From: an uncultured Chthonomonas sp.
GTDB taxonomy: Bacteria > Armatimonadota > Chthonomonadetes > Chthonomonadales > CAJBBX01
NCBI GenBank assembly: GCA_903885605.1
Contig: CAISJD010000065.1
Location: 54,942-118,941, forward strand
Length of the DNA stretch: 64,000 bases
Reading direction: 5' to 3'
This document shows, one piece after another, positions 44,551 through 53,029 of this stretch; positions within the stretch are counted from its first letter, which is position 1; every line of letters starts with the position of its first letter. A program made the translations under genes and the position numbers. A model generated the notes under the pieces. It saw nothing but the letters and a program-made list of their open reading frames with translations, had not been told where the DNA came from and made no database searches.

Positions 44551-46341
44551 ATGACGCGCCTGCTGGCTCTCCTGGTTCTGCTTAGCCTGCCCGCTGCCGC
44601 GGTCGGCGGCCGGTCGACACACAACCTGAACGACCCTGAGCTGACCTTTGAGCACGTCTGGCGGTCCATTGACCGGAACTACGGGCAGTTCGCCGTCAAG
44701 AACGTCGACTGGGCGATGCTCTACCGAATCTACCGTCCGCAGGTCACGCCCAAAACGACAGACGAGGAGCTGTGGGACGTCCTGGTCACGATGCTGGGCA
44801 CCCTGAACGACGCGCATGTTGCCCTGAGCGACGGGAAGCGCCGCATCTGTGGCGGCAGCACCGAGGCGCTCACCCATGCCAGGGACTTCTCGCTCGACCT
44901 GGTGAAGGCCCGGTACCTGCACGGGAAGTCGTCCAGTTCCCGAGGTGGCACGTTCACCTCCGGCTGGCTGACGGATCGGATCGGCTATCTCCATATGGCC
45001 GACTTGAAGGGCGGAAACGAGCCGACCGCGCAAGCCATTGATGCATTCATAGGCGAGTTCGCGAGCGCCACGGCACTGGTCATAGATGCGCGGGACAACC
45101 CTGGTGGCGACAACCAGAACGATGGGATCGTGGCGAGCCGCTTCGCCGATCGCCGGCGGCAGTGCATGCAGTCCCAGACGCGCTACGGTCCGAAACACAG
45201 CGATCTCTTGCCTACGGAGTACAGGGACGTCGAGCCGAACGGCCCAATCCAGTTCACCCGGCCGGTTGTTCTGCTGACCCACCGGCATACCGCCAGCGGT
45301 CCCGAAGGGTTGACGCTCGCCATGCGGGTGCTGCCCCACGTGACCGTCGTCGGCGATCTGACGTGCGGGGCCCTGTCGGCGCAGTTCCCTGAACGCCTTC
45401 CGAACGGCTGGACGCTCTGGGTCGCGTTCAAGGTGACCAGAGACCACGAGGGTACCTGCTGGGACGGGGTCGGCATCCCCCCCGACCTCCGGGTCCTGAA
45501 CACGCCGGCGGAGATTGCGGCAGGGACGGACCGGCAACTCGAGTTCGCGCTTCGGTTGCTGGAGCGGGGCGCGCCGGCTCCGCAGGACGAGAGCGTCAGC
45601 CTGGCCCACCTGAGGACCTCGCTCGTTCGGGAGTACGCCCGCGGCGCGCGCGGCCAGGGCGTCGAGGCCGCCGTCGCCGCCCTGAAACGGGCCCGCGCAG
45701 CTTCATCGGCCACCTGTTTCTTCGGCGTGGACGAAGCGATGCAACTGGCCACTCAGTACCTCGGGAGGCGGCAGTACCGCGAGGCGATCGGCCTGCTGGA
45801 GGCCTGCCGCGAGGAGTGCCCACGCCTGGCGGCCACGTACGCCATGCTGGCCCAGGCCCGGTTGGGTACCGGCGACGTGGCGAAGGCTGAGGCCGCGCTG
45901 GCGCAGGCGGCAAAGGTCGAGCCGATGTACCCCTGGGAGCCGGCGCAGATCGAGCGTGCCAAGTCTGCCCTCCGCAAGGCGAAGCTGGGATCCGCCGCCA
46001 CGATCTTCGGGCGGGCCCTGGCCGACGGAGGCATCGCGGCCGCGGACAAGACGCTCCAGGAACTGCAGGCCCGACGGGACACGGGACCGGTCTTCGACGA
46101 GACCGACTTCACCGCTCTGGGCTATCAGCTTCTGCAGGCGGGCAAAATCGAGAGCGCCGTCTACGTGTTCGACAAGGCCGTCCGGCTCTACCCGGACTCC
46201 TGGAATGCGCACGACAGCCTCGGCGAGGCACTGCTCAAGGCCGGCCGCAAGGAGGAGGCGATCCAGCATTACCGGAAGTCGGTCGAGCTGAACCCGCGCA
46301 ACCAGGGAGCAAAGAAGATCCTGGACGGACTGGCGGGCTAG
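44551..46341 (+). CDS. Exported S41-family peptidase with TPR tail
   Basis: 596-residue exported protein. ATG 44551 has a full SD (GAAGGAGGTG), which rules out longer in-frame starts, and a signal peptide (LLALLVLLSLPAAAVG) follows. Residues about 30-340 are a tail-specific (tricorn-like) S41 protease: FEHVWRSIDRNYGQF, IGYLHMADLKGGNEP, ALVIDARDNPGGDNQNDG, and THRHTASGPEGL with the likely nucleophile Ser249. PDZ is absent. Residues about 370-596 are TPR-like, with the last repeat YPDSWNAHDSLGEALLKAG almost canonical. Substrate unknown. It could cleave a periplasmic or cell-surface protein. Confidence 0.82.
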   Translation: MTRLLALLVLLSLPAAAVGGRSTHNLNDPELTFEHVWRSIDRNYGQFAVKNVDWAMLYRIYRPQVTPKTTDEELWDVLVTMLGTLNDAHVALSDGKRRICGGSTEALTHARDFSLDLVKARYLHGKSSSSRGGTFTSGWLTDRIGYLHMADLKGGNEPTAQAIDAFIGEFASATALVIDARDNPGGDNQNDGIVASRFADRRRQCMQSQTRYGPKHSDLLPTEYRDVEPNGPIQFTRPVVLLTHRHTASGPEGLTLAMRVLPHVTVVGDLTCGALSAQFPERLPNGWTLWVAFKVTRDHEGTCWDGVGIPPDLRVLNTPAEIAAGTDRQLEFALRLLERGAPAPQDESVSLAHLRTSLVREYARGARGQGVEAAVAALKRARAASSATCFFGVDEAMQLATQYLGRRQYREAIGLLEACREECPRLAATYAMLAQARLGTGDVAKAEAALAQAAKVEPMYPWEPAQIERAKSALRKAKLGSAATIFGRALADGGIAAADKTLQELQARRDTGPVFDETDFTALGYQLLQAGKIESAVYVFDKAVRLYPDSWNAHDSLGEALLKAGRKEEAIQHYRKSVELNPRNQGAKKILDGLAG

Positions 46342-46766
46342 GCTCTCCGGGGAAGCGCGGCTCCGCCCGATGGACGTCGTGACGCGGTGACTCCGTGACC
46401 TCCCGGCGTCTCGACCCGCGGGGTCTTGGCGCCCCGACGGAGCCGGAACGACGCCTGCTCACGCCACGCCCGGCGTGACAAACCCCGGCCTGCTGCAAGG
46501 CGTCCGCCTCGCCCTGCACGGGCAGCATCTGCCGGCCGGGCTACACCAAGACGGTGAACGGCATGCTTGACCTCTTCTACAGCAACATGCCGGGCCAGGA
46601 TCGGAGCCGCGAGGGCGGCCGGTCGCCGGTTCGGACCGGCGCGTCGGGCCGGCCGGCCGCCCTCTGCACAGGGCCCGGCCTTCTGGATGCCGAATGCTCC
46701 GCCGGCCGACGTATAGCCGGTACCATAGCAGCATGCCCGCGAGTGGGCTGGATTTGGGAGGCCGCC
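46342..46766 (+). other. 425-bp intergenic region containing a gene remnant
   Basis: No intact gene. It holds the 36-codon remnant at 46488-46595. A stop codon four codons upstream of the remnant closes its frame. Downstream, the frame stays open into the GH99-like gene. Confidence 0.6.
46488..46595 (+). pseudogene. Headless remnant of the Cys-rich protein tail
   Basis: 36 codons align without a gap to 44007-44114, the end of the Cys-rich gene. By hand 27 of 36 residues are identical, including ACCK, CTGSIC and PGYTKTVNG. One Cys is replaced by Phe (LFY for LCY). There is no start, an upstream in-frame stop (46476-46478) and no stop at the homologous end, where similarity ends abruptly. This marks a decayed second copy rather than a working gene. 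Confidence 0.75.
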
Positions 46767-48059
46767 ATGGTTCCGCTCATCGTCATCGCCGTTCTGCCGG
46801 CCGCGCTGCTTGCGGCGCAGGCCGCCCCCACGCGGGAGCAGGTGATCGACACCGTCATGAAGCCCTACACGGGTCCGACTGTCCGAGGCGTGGACCGCTC
46901 CACCCTCACCGGGAAGGTCATGTGCGGCTACCAGGGCTGGTTCACCGCGCCCAACGACGGGGCCGGCCGGGGCTGGTTCCACTGGGGACGCGGCGATATG
47001 CGGCCCGGCTCGGTCACCGTGGACCTCTGGCCCGACGTGAGCGAGCTGGACGCCGATGAGCGCGTCGATACCGCCTTCCGCCATGCCGACGGCCGCGTGG
47101 CGCAGGTCTTCAGCTCCTACAACCGCAAGACCGTGCTGCGGCACATGCGCTGGATGCGCGACTACGGTATCGACGGCTCCTTCGTCCAGCGCTTTGCCGG
47201 GGAGACCATGCACGCGCTGGGGCTGCGGCAGTCCACCACCGTGCTGGGCGCCTGCCGCGAGGGATCGAACCTCTACGGCCGCACCTACGCAGTGATGTAT
47301 GACCTCTCGGGCCTGGGCGCGGGGCAGATGGAGCGCGTGAAGGACGACTGGCGCCTGCTCTTCGAGCGGATGCGCATCACCAAGGACCCGGCCTACCTGC
47401 GCCACAAGGGGAAGCCGGTCGTGGCCGTCTGGGGCGTCGGCTTCAGCGACAACCGCAAGTACACGCTGGCCGAGTGCCGCTCCCTGGTGGAGTTCCTGAA
47501 GACCGACCCGCAGGTCGGCCGCTGCACTGTGATGCTGGGTGTCCCGACCTACTGGCGCAGCCTGAACCGCGACAGCCTGGCCGACCCGGCGCTGCACGAG
47601 GTCATTGCGCTGGCGGACATCGTCAGCCCCTGGATGGTGGGCCGCTACGGGACGGTGGAGGACGCCGCCCGCATCGGCCGCGAGGTCTTCGCGCCGGACC
47701 TCGAGTGGTGCCGCGCCAAGGGTCTCGACTACCTGCCCGTGGTCTTCCCCGGCTTCAGCTGGCACAACATGATCCCCAGCAGCAAGCAGGACCAGATCCC
47801 CCGCCGCGGCGGCAAGTTCCTCTGGTCGCAGTACGTCGTAGCGAAGAAGGCCGGCGCAACCATGGTCTACCAGGCCATGTTCGACGAGGTGGATGAGGGC
47901 ACAGCCATCTTCAAGTGCACCAACGACCCGCCGGTGGGCGAGTCGACCTTCGTCACCTACGAGGGCCTGCCGTCGGATCACTACCTATGGCTCGTGGGCC
48001 AGGCGGCCAAGATGGTGCGCGGCGCCGCGCCGGCCAATGACGAGATGCCGAAGCGGTAG
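46767..48059 (+). CDS. Exported GH99/GH71-like glycoside hydrolase
   Basis: 430-residue exported protein. ATG 46767 has GGGAGG five bases upstream, and the signal peptide is VPLIVIAVLPAALLAAQA. Typical stretches of the GH71/GH99-like (xylosidase/arabinosidase-annotated) group are VMCGYQGWFTAPNDG, FSSYNRKTVLRHMRWMRDYG, IDGSFVQRFAG and AVMYDLSGL. FPGFSWHNM and YQAMFDEVDEGTAIFK close the barrel, the latter with the conserved acidic pair. It probably acts on alpha-linked polysaccharide outside the cytoplasm. The 425-bp stretch upstream holds the Cys-rich remnant in the same frame, which I do not include. Confidence 0.8.
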   Translation: MVPLIVIAVLPAALLAAQAAPTREQVIDTVMKPYTGPTVRGVDRSTLTGKVMCGYQGWFTAPNDGAGRGWFHWGRGDMRPGSVTVDLWPDVSELDADERVDTAFRHADGRVAQVFSSYNRKTVLRHMRWMRDYGIDGSFVQRFAGETMHALGLRQSTTVLGACREGSNLYGRTYAVMYDLSGLGAGQMERVKDDWRLLFERMRITKDPAYLRHKGKPVVAVWGVGFSDNRKYTLAECRSLVEFLKTDPQVGRCTVMLGVPTYWRSLNRDSLADPALHEVIALADIVSPWMVGRYGTVEDAARIGREVFAPDLEWCRAKGLDYLPVVFPGFSWHNMIPSSKQDQIPRRGGKFLWSQYVVAKKAGATMVYQAMFDEVDEGTAIFKCTNDPPVGESTFVTYEGLPSDHYLWLVGQAAKMVRGAAPANDEMPKR

Positions 48060-48196
48060 GCTGGGGACCGGACTCGCCTGCCATGAAAGGCGCGAAGTCG
48101 CCCTTCGGCGACTGGGCGACCGCGGTGCGGCTGATCGGACACAAGCCACGCCCGACAGGGATTCCGCGATGCCGCTGTTTCGTGTATCATACGTCC

Positions 48197-48451
48197 ATGG
48201 CTACTAAGACAGTGACCCTCACCTTCGATGCCTACGAACTCCTCCGCCGGGCCAAGCGCACGCCCGGCGAGTCCTTCTCGTCTGTTGTGAGGCGGGCGCA
48301 GTTCCCTGAGGACTCGATCAGCGGTGCAGAGGCGCTGGAGTGCGCTCCCGCCAGCCCGCTGAACGTGCCGCCCGTAGCAGCCCCCATCGGCGTCGCGGAG
48401 ATCCTCGATATCGTGCGCGAGGGCCGCGAACGTGAGGCGGCCTGCCGGTAG
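48197..48451 (+). CDS. VapB-like (DUF217-type) antitoxin without partner toxin
   Basis: 84 residues. The N-terminal 40 residues (KTVTLTFDAYELLRRAKRTP, then GESFSSVVRRA) match the short DUF217-type VapB antitoxins that bind DNA and neutralise a PIN-domain RNase. No vapC follows. The next gene is HigA-like. The C-terminal half is atypical and contains PEDSISGAEALE, also found in the neighbour. TATCAT at 48185-48190 lies only six bases before the ATG, so a leaderless transcript is possible. It may be an orphan or a solitary regulator. Confidence 0.65.
   Translation: MATKTVTLTFDAYELLRRAKRTPGESFSSVVRRAQFPEDSISGAEALECAPASPLNVPPVAAPIGVAEILDIVREGREREAACR
48304..48340 (+). repeat. Direct repeat copy A in the antitoxin pair
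   Basis: 37 bases matching copy B at 48805-48841 at 34 positions by hand count (CCCTGAG, then CTCGATCA, then a 19-base exact run ending GCGCTGGAG). It encodes PEDSISGAEALE in the VapB-like gene. Confidence 0.8.
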
Positions 48452-48481
48452 CGGTGCAGCCCGGCAACGGAGCGATCAATA

Positions 48482-48946
48482 ATGGCGACCCTACCGAACA
48501 CCCATCCCGGCAAGGTTTTGCGTGAGGAGTTCCTGAGGCCGCTCGGCATCACTCCGTACCGCCTGGCCAAGGAGATCGGCGTGCCGCAGACGCGGGTCTC
48601 AGGAATTCTCGCGGGCAAGCGGGCCATCAGCGTCGATACCGCGGTGCGGCTGGCCCGGTACTTCGGAACGACGCCGCAGCTGTGGCTGAACCTGCAGGTC
48701 CAGTTCGACCTCGAGGTGCGACTTTGCGGGTCCGTCGTGTATGACCGCATTGCCCCCTACGCCGAACTGGCGGTCCGGGATTATGCCGCGAGGACGAGGG
48801 ACCTCCCTGAGAGCTCGATCACCGGTGCAGAGGCGCTGGAGCGGCTGACGCGCAAGATGGCCACGCGCCAGAACATCGTAGACGACGAGACGCTGGTCAG
48901 ACTCGATGAGGCGCAGCGCAACCCACCGACGTCGGATTCGACCTGA
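48482..48946 (+). CDS. higA: HigA/VapI-like antitoxin (Xre-type HTH) without HigB
   Basis: 154 residues. HPGKVLREEFLRPLGITPYRL and GVPQTRVSGILAGKRAISVD, then TAVRLARYFGTTPQLWLNLQ are the HigA helix-turn-helix. Typical HigA is about 100 residues. This one has a 50-residue extension including PESSITGAEALE, nearly the peptide of the preceding gene. No higB lies on either side within several kb. It may now regulate other genes. It starts 30 bp after the VapB-like gene. Confidence 0.85.
   Translation: MATLPNTHPGKVLREEFLRPLGITPYRLAKEIGVPQTRVSGILAGKRAISVDTAVRLARYFGTTPQLWLNLQVQFDLEVRLCGSVVYDRIAPYAELAVRDYAARTRDLPESSITGAEALERLTRKMATRQNIVDDETLVRLDEAQRNPPTSDST
48805..48841 (+). repeat. Direct repeat copy B in the antitoxin pair
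   Basis: Partner of 48304-48340, in the HigA-like gene and in the same reading phase relative to the shared peptide. The copies are 501 bases apart, a multiple of three. Confidence 0.8.
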
Positions 48947-49113
48947 GCCTGAACCGTTCTCTTCGCGGTTCGCGCGAACTACCTCCTCCCGGGGCCGGCC
49001 CTGAATCATCTCCCCCTTTCGTCGCAAAATCGTCTCCTGCCGCCCTTCCGGTTTTGGGCTTCTCGGCACAGTAATAGAGTGCCGGACATCACCGGGAATG
49101 GAGGCACGAGACG

Positions 49114-50793
49114 ATGAGCGCATCTGTACAGACGACCCACAGCAGCCAGAGCCGATCCGCCGCCGATCCAGTGAGCGGAGTGCAGGCCGCGGCCGCCGAG
49201 GCCGGCCGGGCGCTGGAGCGGGCCAGGGATGCCCGCAAGGCCAGGAACGACCTCGATGCCGTGGTTGAGGCCCTTCTAGCCGAGCGTGAGTTGGCCGCGG
49301 CCGATGACGACCGCACCAATGTGCGCGCGCTTGAGGACGCGATATGCAAGGCCAGGCAGACACGAGCCGCCCTGCTCGGTTCGGCCGGCAAGCCCGACCC
49401 CGGTGTCGACGCCGAGGCGACCGCTCCCCCGAGCCGCGAGGAGCGCAAGGCCGTCTCCGAGAGGGCGCTGGCGAAGATCGCCGCCCTGGGCGAGGAGTGG
49501 AACGCACTGGCCGCCGCCGGGTTCAGCAGCCCCGAGACCGGCATCAACCGGCCCGGACTGCTCCGCGCTCGCGGCATCCTCTGCGGCGTGGCGGCGGTGG
49601 TCGCCCGCGCCGTGGACGAGGGAGCCGACGGCGCCGCCCGCGATGCCGCCGAGCCGCTGATGGCCGAGATCGCCGACCGCATGGCCGCTGCCGGTGAACC
49701 GTGGCAGGCGCCCGACCCCGCCATGCTCCCCGCGCTGGGCGGGTCTGCGGCCCCAACCGGTCGCCTGGAGCGGCTGGCGCAGGCCTACGAGCTGGGTGCG
49801 CAGGCGCAGGAGGCCTGGAATCGGTACCTGCTGATCCGCGGGGACCTGAACGGTAGCCGGAAGGGCCTGCTGGATCACATCGCGGCCGCGCAGGGATTGC
49901 TGAACCGGGCGCTCCGGGGTTGCTCCGTTTCGGATGTCCTCCAGAACACGCTCTACACCGATCTGGAGGGCGAGGCGCGCCGCGAGCAGTTCTTCCTGAG
50001 CCACCTATCGTCCAACTCCAGCGAGGCCGAGGCGAGGGAGCTGGCGGAGGAGCTGCCGCAGGCCCTGGCGGCCGCGGAGGCCACTGCGACCGAAGGGCGG
50101 GCCGCCGATACAAGAAAGCAGCGGCGGGCGCGGGCCGTGGAGGCCACGATGCGCCTGCTCACCGCCAAGCCCGACCTGGGGAGCCACGAGCACAGGCTTG
50201 CGGCCGACCGGGCCGAGCTCCTGCCGCTGCTGCAGGAGATGCTGGACTCCGGCGAGCCGGCGTCCAGCCGCCAGGTCCGCGATGCGCTGGTGATGCACGG
50301 CCCGGCGCTCCTTGAAGCCGAGCCCGAGGTGGCCGCGGTCCTGGCCGAGGTGCTGAAGGAGCGCGAGCGGCGCGGCATCGGCGCCGAACCCGAGCCCGAG
50401 GCGGAGGAGCCGGAGCCCACCGACGAGGAGATGCTCCAGATGACGGCCGAGGTGACGCCGCGCGTTGAAGGCCGTTCGGTGCTGCTGCTCGGCGGCACGC
50501 CGCGCAAGCGCCTCTGCGAGCAGATTGAGCGCGCGCTGAAGTGCTCCGAGGTGATCTGGCCGCCCAGCAAGAAGAGCGACTCGCCCAGCCGCCACGAGCC
50601 CGACGTGCGGCGCGCCGATGTGGTGGTTCTCATCAAGAACTTCGCACGGCACGGCACCGCCGACATGGCCCGCGACGTGACCCGCGAGACCGGCGCCGAC
50701 TTCCTGATGCTCCCCAGCGGCTACGGCCTGAACCAGGTGATCTTCCAGCTCCACCGCTACTTCTCGGGCAGGCGGTGCGAGGCCGAAGCGTAG
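49114..50793 (+). CDS. DUF2325 protein with long helical N-terminus
   Basis: 559-residue cytosolic protein. The C-terminal 105 residues match DUF2325: SVLLLGGTPRKRLCEQIERAL, RRADVVVLIKNFARHGTADMA and ADFLMLPSGYGLNQVIFQLH, a nucleotide-fold-like domain of unknown role. The first 440 residues are Ala/Glu-rich helical, with RALERARDARKARNDLDAVVEALL and several coiled-coil stretches. SD GGAGG before ATG 49114. It is monocistronic by position. Partners are unknown. DUF2325 proteins often lie near stress or defence genes elsewhere, which I cannot test here. Confidence 0.75.
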   Translation: MSASVQTTHSSQSRSAADPVSGVQAAAAEAGRALERARDARKARNDLDAVVEALLAERELAAADDDRTNVRALEDAICKARQTRAALLGSAGKPDPGVDAEATAPPSREERKAVSERALAKIAALGEEWNALAAAGFSSPETGINRPGLLRARGILCGVAAVVARAVDEGADGAARDAAEPLMAEIADRMAAAGEPWQAPDPAMLPALGGSAAPTGRLERLAQAYELGAQAQEAWNRYLLIRGDLNGSRKGLLDHIAAAQGLLNRALRGCSVSDVLQNTLYTDLEGEARREQFFLSHLSSNSSEAEARELAEELPQALAAAEATATEGRAADTRKQRRARAVEATMRLLTAKPDLGSHEHRLAADRAELLPLLQEMLDSGEPASSRQVRDALVMHGPALLEAEPEVAAVLAEVLKERERRGIGAEPEPEAEEPEPTDEEMLQMTAEVTPRVEGRSVLLLGGTPRKRLCEQIERALKCSEVIWPPSKKSDSPSRHEPDVRRADVVVLIKNFARHGTADMARDVTRETGADFLMLPSGYGLNQVIFQLHRYFSGRRCEAEA

Positions 50794-50860
50794 CGCCCGT
50801 AGCGGCAGGCAGGCGGCGCCACACCGAATGCGCGTGGCGCCGCCGGCCCACCGGTGCAGA

Positions 50861-50889
50861 TTGACACTGGCCTGCACAGCGGGTACCCT
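50861..50889 (+). promoter_or_regulatory. Promoter of the GntR/LacI-regulated sugar locus
   Basis: Consensus TTGACA (50861-50866) and TACCCT (50884-50889), 17-base spacer, 56 bases before the regulator ATG. Confidence 0.65.
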
Positions 50890-50901
50890 CTTGTCGCATT
50901 G

Positions 50902-50912
50902 TGGTATGACCA
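50902..50912. promoter_or_regulatory. Candidate operator for the GntR/LacI regulator
   Basis: TGGTATGACCA is a perfect inverted repeat (TGGT/ACCA, three-base centre) near the expected +1 of the promoter above, placed to allow autorepression. Confidence 0.5.
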
Positions 50913-50945
50913 GAACCGAACAGAGGATCACTGGAGGAGACAGGA

Positions 50946-52073
50946 ATGCCCGCCGCCGACCGTGCCGCAGCGTGGCTCCGCGACGCGATCGCGAGAGGTG
51001 ATTTCCCGGCTGGAGCGTGGCTCCCGGCAGAGCGGGATCTGGTGGAGCAGATCGGGGTTGGGCGTCCGGCAATCCGGGAGGCGATCGCGGCACTGCTGCG
51101 GGAGGGCATCCTGGAGCGTCGCCCGGGCGGGCGTCCCCGCATCGCTTCGTGGGCGGCAGGCTCCTATGGGCGGCCATCGACGGCTGCCGCCGGTCGCTTC
51201 GTCGTCGCGGCGGTCATTCCACAGCCGCCGACCTACACGATCGCCCACGCCATTCAGGCCGGCCTCAGCAGGGCGCTCAACGGCTCGAACCGGCGCCCGA
51301 GCTTGTTGGTCTACGACTCGTACCTTGCGGGGCCGCTCGACCCTGCATTGGGCGTCCATCCGGAGATCGAGGCGTTCCACAGGGCGGAGACCGAGGGCGC
51401 GCAAGGCGTCGTAGTATGGGCCTGCGGAGCCGACGGGGCCGAGGAGACGCTCCTCAGGATGCAACGGTCCGGCATAGCCGTCGTCTTCGTCGACCATCGA
51501 CCGAAGAGCCTGGCATTCGATTTCGTGGGTGTGGAGAACCGATCGGGTGTCCGGGCCGCGGTGGAGCACCTCCACGCGCTCGGGCATCGGCGCATCGCCT
51601 ACCTGTCGCATCCCGATCGCGTCTCGGCGGTCGTTGAGCGCGAAGAGGGATACACCGAGGCGCTCCACGACCTCGGGCACCGGGCTGACCCGGCGATGCT
51701 CTACCGGGGCGGGCGCTCGCTCGCGGTCCGCGCCCGCGAGGCCCTCGAGCAGTTCATGGCCCATCCGACGCCACCTACTGCGGTCGTCTCGGTCAACGAC
51801 CTCCACGCCTTTGAGGTCATCGGGGCGGCGCAGGAACGCGGGCTGAAGGTGCCCGACGACCTCAGCGTCGTGGGCTTCGACGATGCCGAGCAGTTCTCGC
51901 CCCACCCGTCGGTGCTGACCACGGTGCGGCAACCATTCCGCGAGATCGGGTACCGCGCAGGGGAGCTACTGCTCAGGCGCATCTCCGAGCCGTCGTCTCC
52001 GAACGTTGTCAGGATACACACGTTGCTGGCGCCCACACTTTCTGTACGTACTACGACGGCCCGGCCTCACTGA
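50946..52073 (+). CDS. Hybrid GntR-HTH / LacI-type sugar-responsive repressor
   Basis: 375 residues. The N-terminal 70 are a GntR winged helix (AAWLRDAIARGDFPAGAWLP, ERDLVEQIGVGRPAIREAIAAL, LEGILERRPG-like). Residues about 85-365 are a LacI/PBP1 sugar-binding domain: VVAAVIPQPPTYTIAHAIQ, AQGVVVWACGADG, FVDHRPKSLAFDFVGVEN, HLHALGHRRIAYLSHP and LSVVGFDDAEQFSPHPSVLTTV. This hybrid resembles AraR-type regulators. The following ABC sugar importer genes are the likely targets. Good promoter, operator-like repeat and SD (GGAGGAGA). Confidence 0.92.
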   Translation: MPAADRAAAWLRDAIARGDFPAGAWLPAERDLVEQIGVGRPAIREAIAALLREGILERRPGGRPRIASWAAGSYGRPSTAAAGRFVVAAVIPQPPTYTIAHAIQAGLSRALNGSNRRPSLLVYDSYLAGPLDPALGVHPEIEAFHRAETEGAQGVVVWACGADGAEETLLRMQRSGIAVVFVDHRPKSLAFDFVGVENRSGVRAAVEHLHALGHRRIAYLSHPDRVSAVVEREEGYTEALHDLGHRADPAMLYRGGRSLAVRAREALEQFMAHPTPPTAVVSVNDLHAFEVIGAAQERGLKVPDDLSVVGFDDAEQFSPHPSVLTTVRQPFREIGYRAGELLLRRISEPSSPNVVRIHTLLAPTLSVRTTTARPH

Positions 52074-52194
52074 CGGTCTTGCGCCGACGGCTCAGTAACA
52101 GGCGCCGGCGAGCCCGGTGCATTTCGCGGGTAGCCGGGCCCATTGAGCCCGAATGACGGCCGCACGGCCATACACCATAGGAGCCACTGAAGCT

Positions 52195-53004
52195 ATGCGA
52201 CGCAACACAGCTTTCACCCTGATTGAGCTGCTGGTCGTAATCGCCATTATCGCCATACTGGCAGCGATCCTCTTCCCCGTCTTCGCAAAGGCGCGGGAGA
52301 AAGCCCGGCAGACGGCGTGCGTGTCGAACGGGAAGCAGGTCGGCGCCGCGCTACTCCTCTACACCCAGGACTATGACGAGGCGCTTCCTGCCGGCCTCGT
52401 GTCGGCGGCCTACCCGACCCCCGGCCCATCAACGGGACTGGGCATGGGCTGGGCCGGGCAGATCGCATCCTACGTGAAGAGCGTCCAGGTCTTCAGCTGC
52501 CCGAACGACAGCATGATGTCGAACGGGCTACCGACCGTGTCCTATGGCCTGAACCAGTTCGCCGCCGCACAGCGCCTGGCGCGCTTCGTGGCTCCTGCTA
52601 CCACGGCCCTGGTGTTCGAGATCGGCGGCTGCTCCGCGAGCATAGGCTTGCCGGATGAGGGCGTCTCGACCACCAGTTCCGCGGCGTACCCGCTCTCCCC
52701 CGTCGGCACGGGCTATCCCGGCTGGGCGCTGCCGGCCTTTGACCCCATTGTGAATGACTACGCCAATGTGGCCGATTGCTCGTCGAAGCCGTGCACCCTC
52801 AACCCGAACCCGACGGCGATCGTTGCGACCGGAGGCGCCGGCGCGCGGCACGACCCGCATCCCGGCATCCCGGCGGGCATGTCGATGTACCTGCTGGCCG
52901 ACGGCCATGTAAAGTTCCTTCGCGTGGAGTCGGTGGCGGCCAACTGGGCTCCCGTCAGCAACACGGCACTGGGCAACCTGGCAGCGACCTTCGCCCTGTG
53001 GTAG
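52195..53004 (+). CDS. Prepilin-type N-terminal cleavage/methylation protein with H-X9-DG tail
   Basis: 269 residues. The type IV pilin-like leader and helix are [19 protein letters not shown], with Glu5 of the mature form. Ala rather than Gly precedes the cleavage site. [19 protein letters not shown] and [13 protein letters not shown] follow, the recurrent Armatimonadota style. The C-terminal [11 protein letters not shown] is the DG-containing (H-X9-DG) element. These are usually pseudopilins of a type II-like secretion or pilus system, often expanded alongside sugar-use loci. ATG 52195 has AGGAG about 11 bases upstream. URO-D follows 25 bp later. Confidence 0.92.
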   Translation: MRRNTAFTLIELLVVIAIIAILAAILFPVFAKAREKARQTACVSNGKQVGAALLLYTQDYDEALPAGLVSAAYPTPGPSTGLGMGWAGQIASYVKSVQVFSCPNDSMMSNGLPTVSYGLNQFAAAQRLARFVAPATTALVFEIGGCSASIGLPDEGVSTTSSAAYPLSPVGTGYPGWALPAFDPIVNDYANVADCSSKPCTLNPNPTAIVATGGAGARHDPHPGIPAGMSMYLLADGHVKFLRVESVAANWAPVSNTALGNLAATFALW

Positions 53005-53029
53005 GCTAACGCCCGGCCGGAGGGAATGG

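Noticed and set aside
43852..45609. 585-residue minus-strand reading frame
   Set aside because: Runs opposite the Cys-rich and S41 genes. No domain, SD or sensible composition.
46554..46766. Start of the GH99-like gene inside the Cys-rich remnant
   Set aside because: The frame is open, but the signal peptide and SD at 46767 are clear and the remnant would precede the signal.
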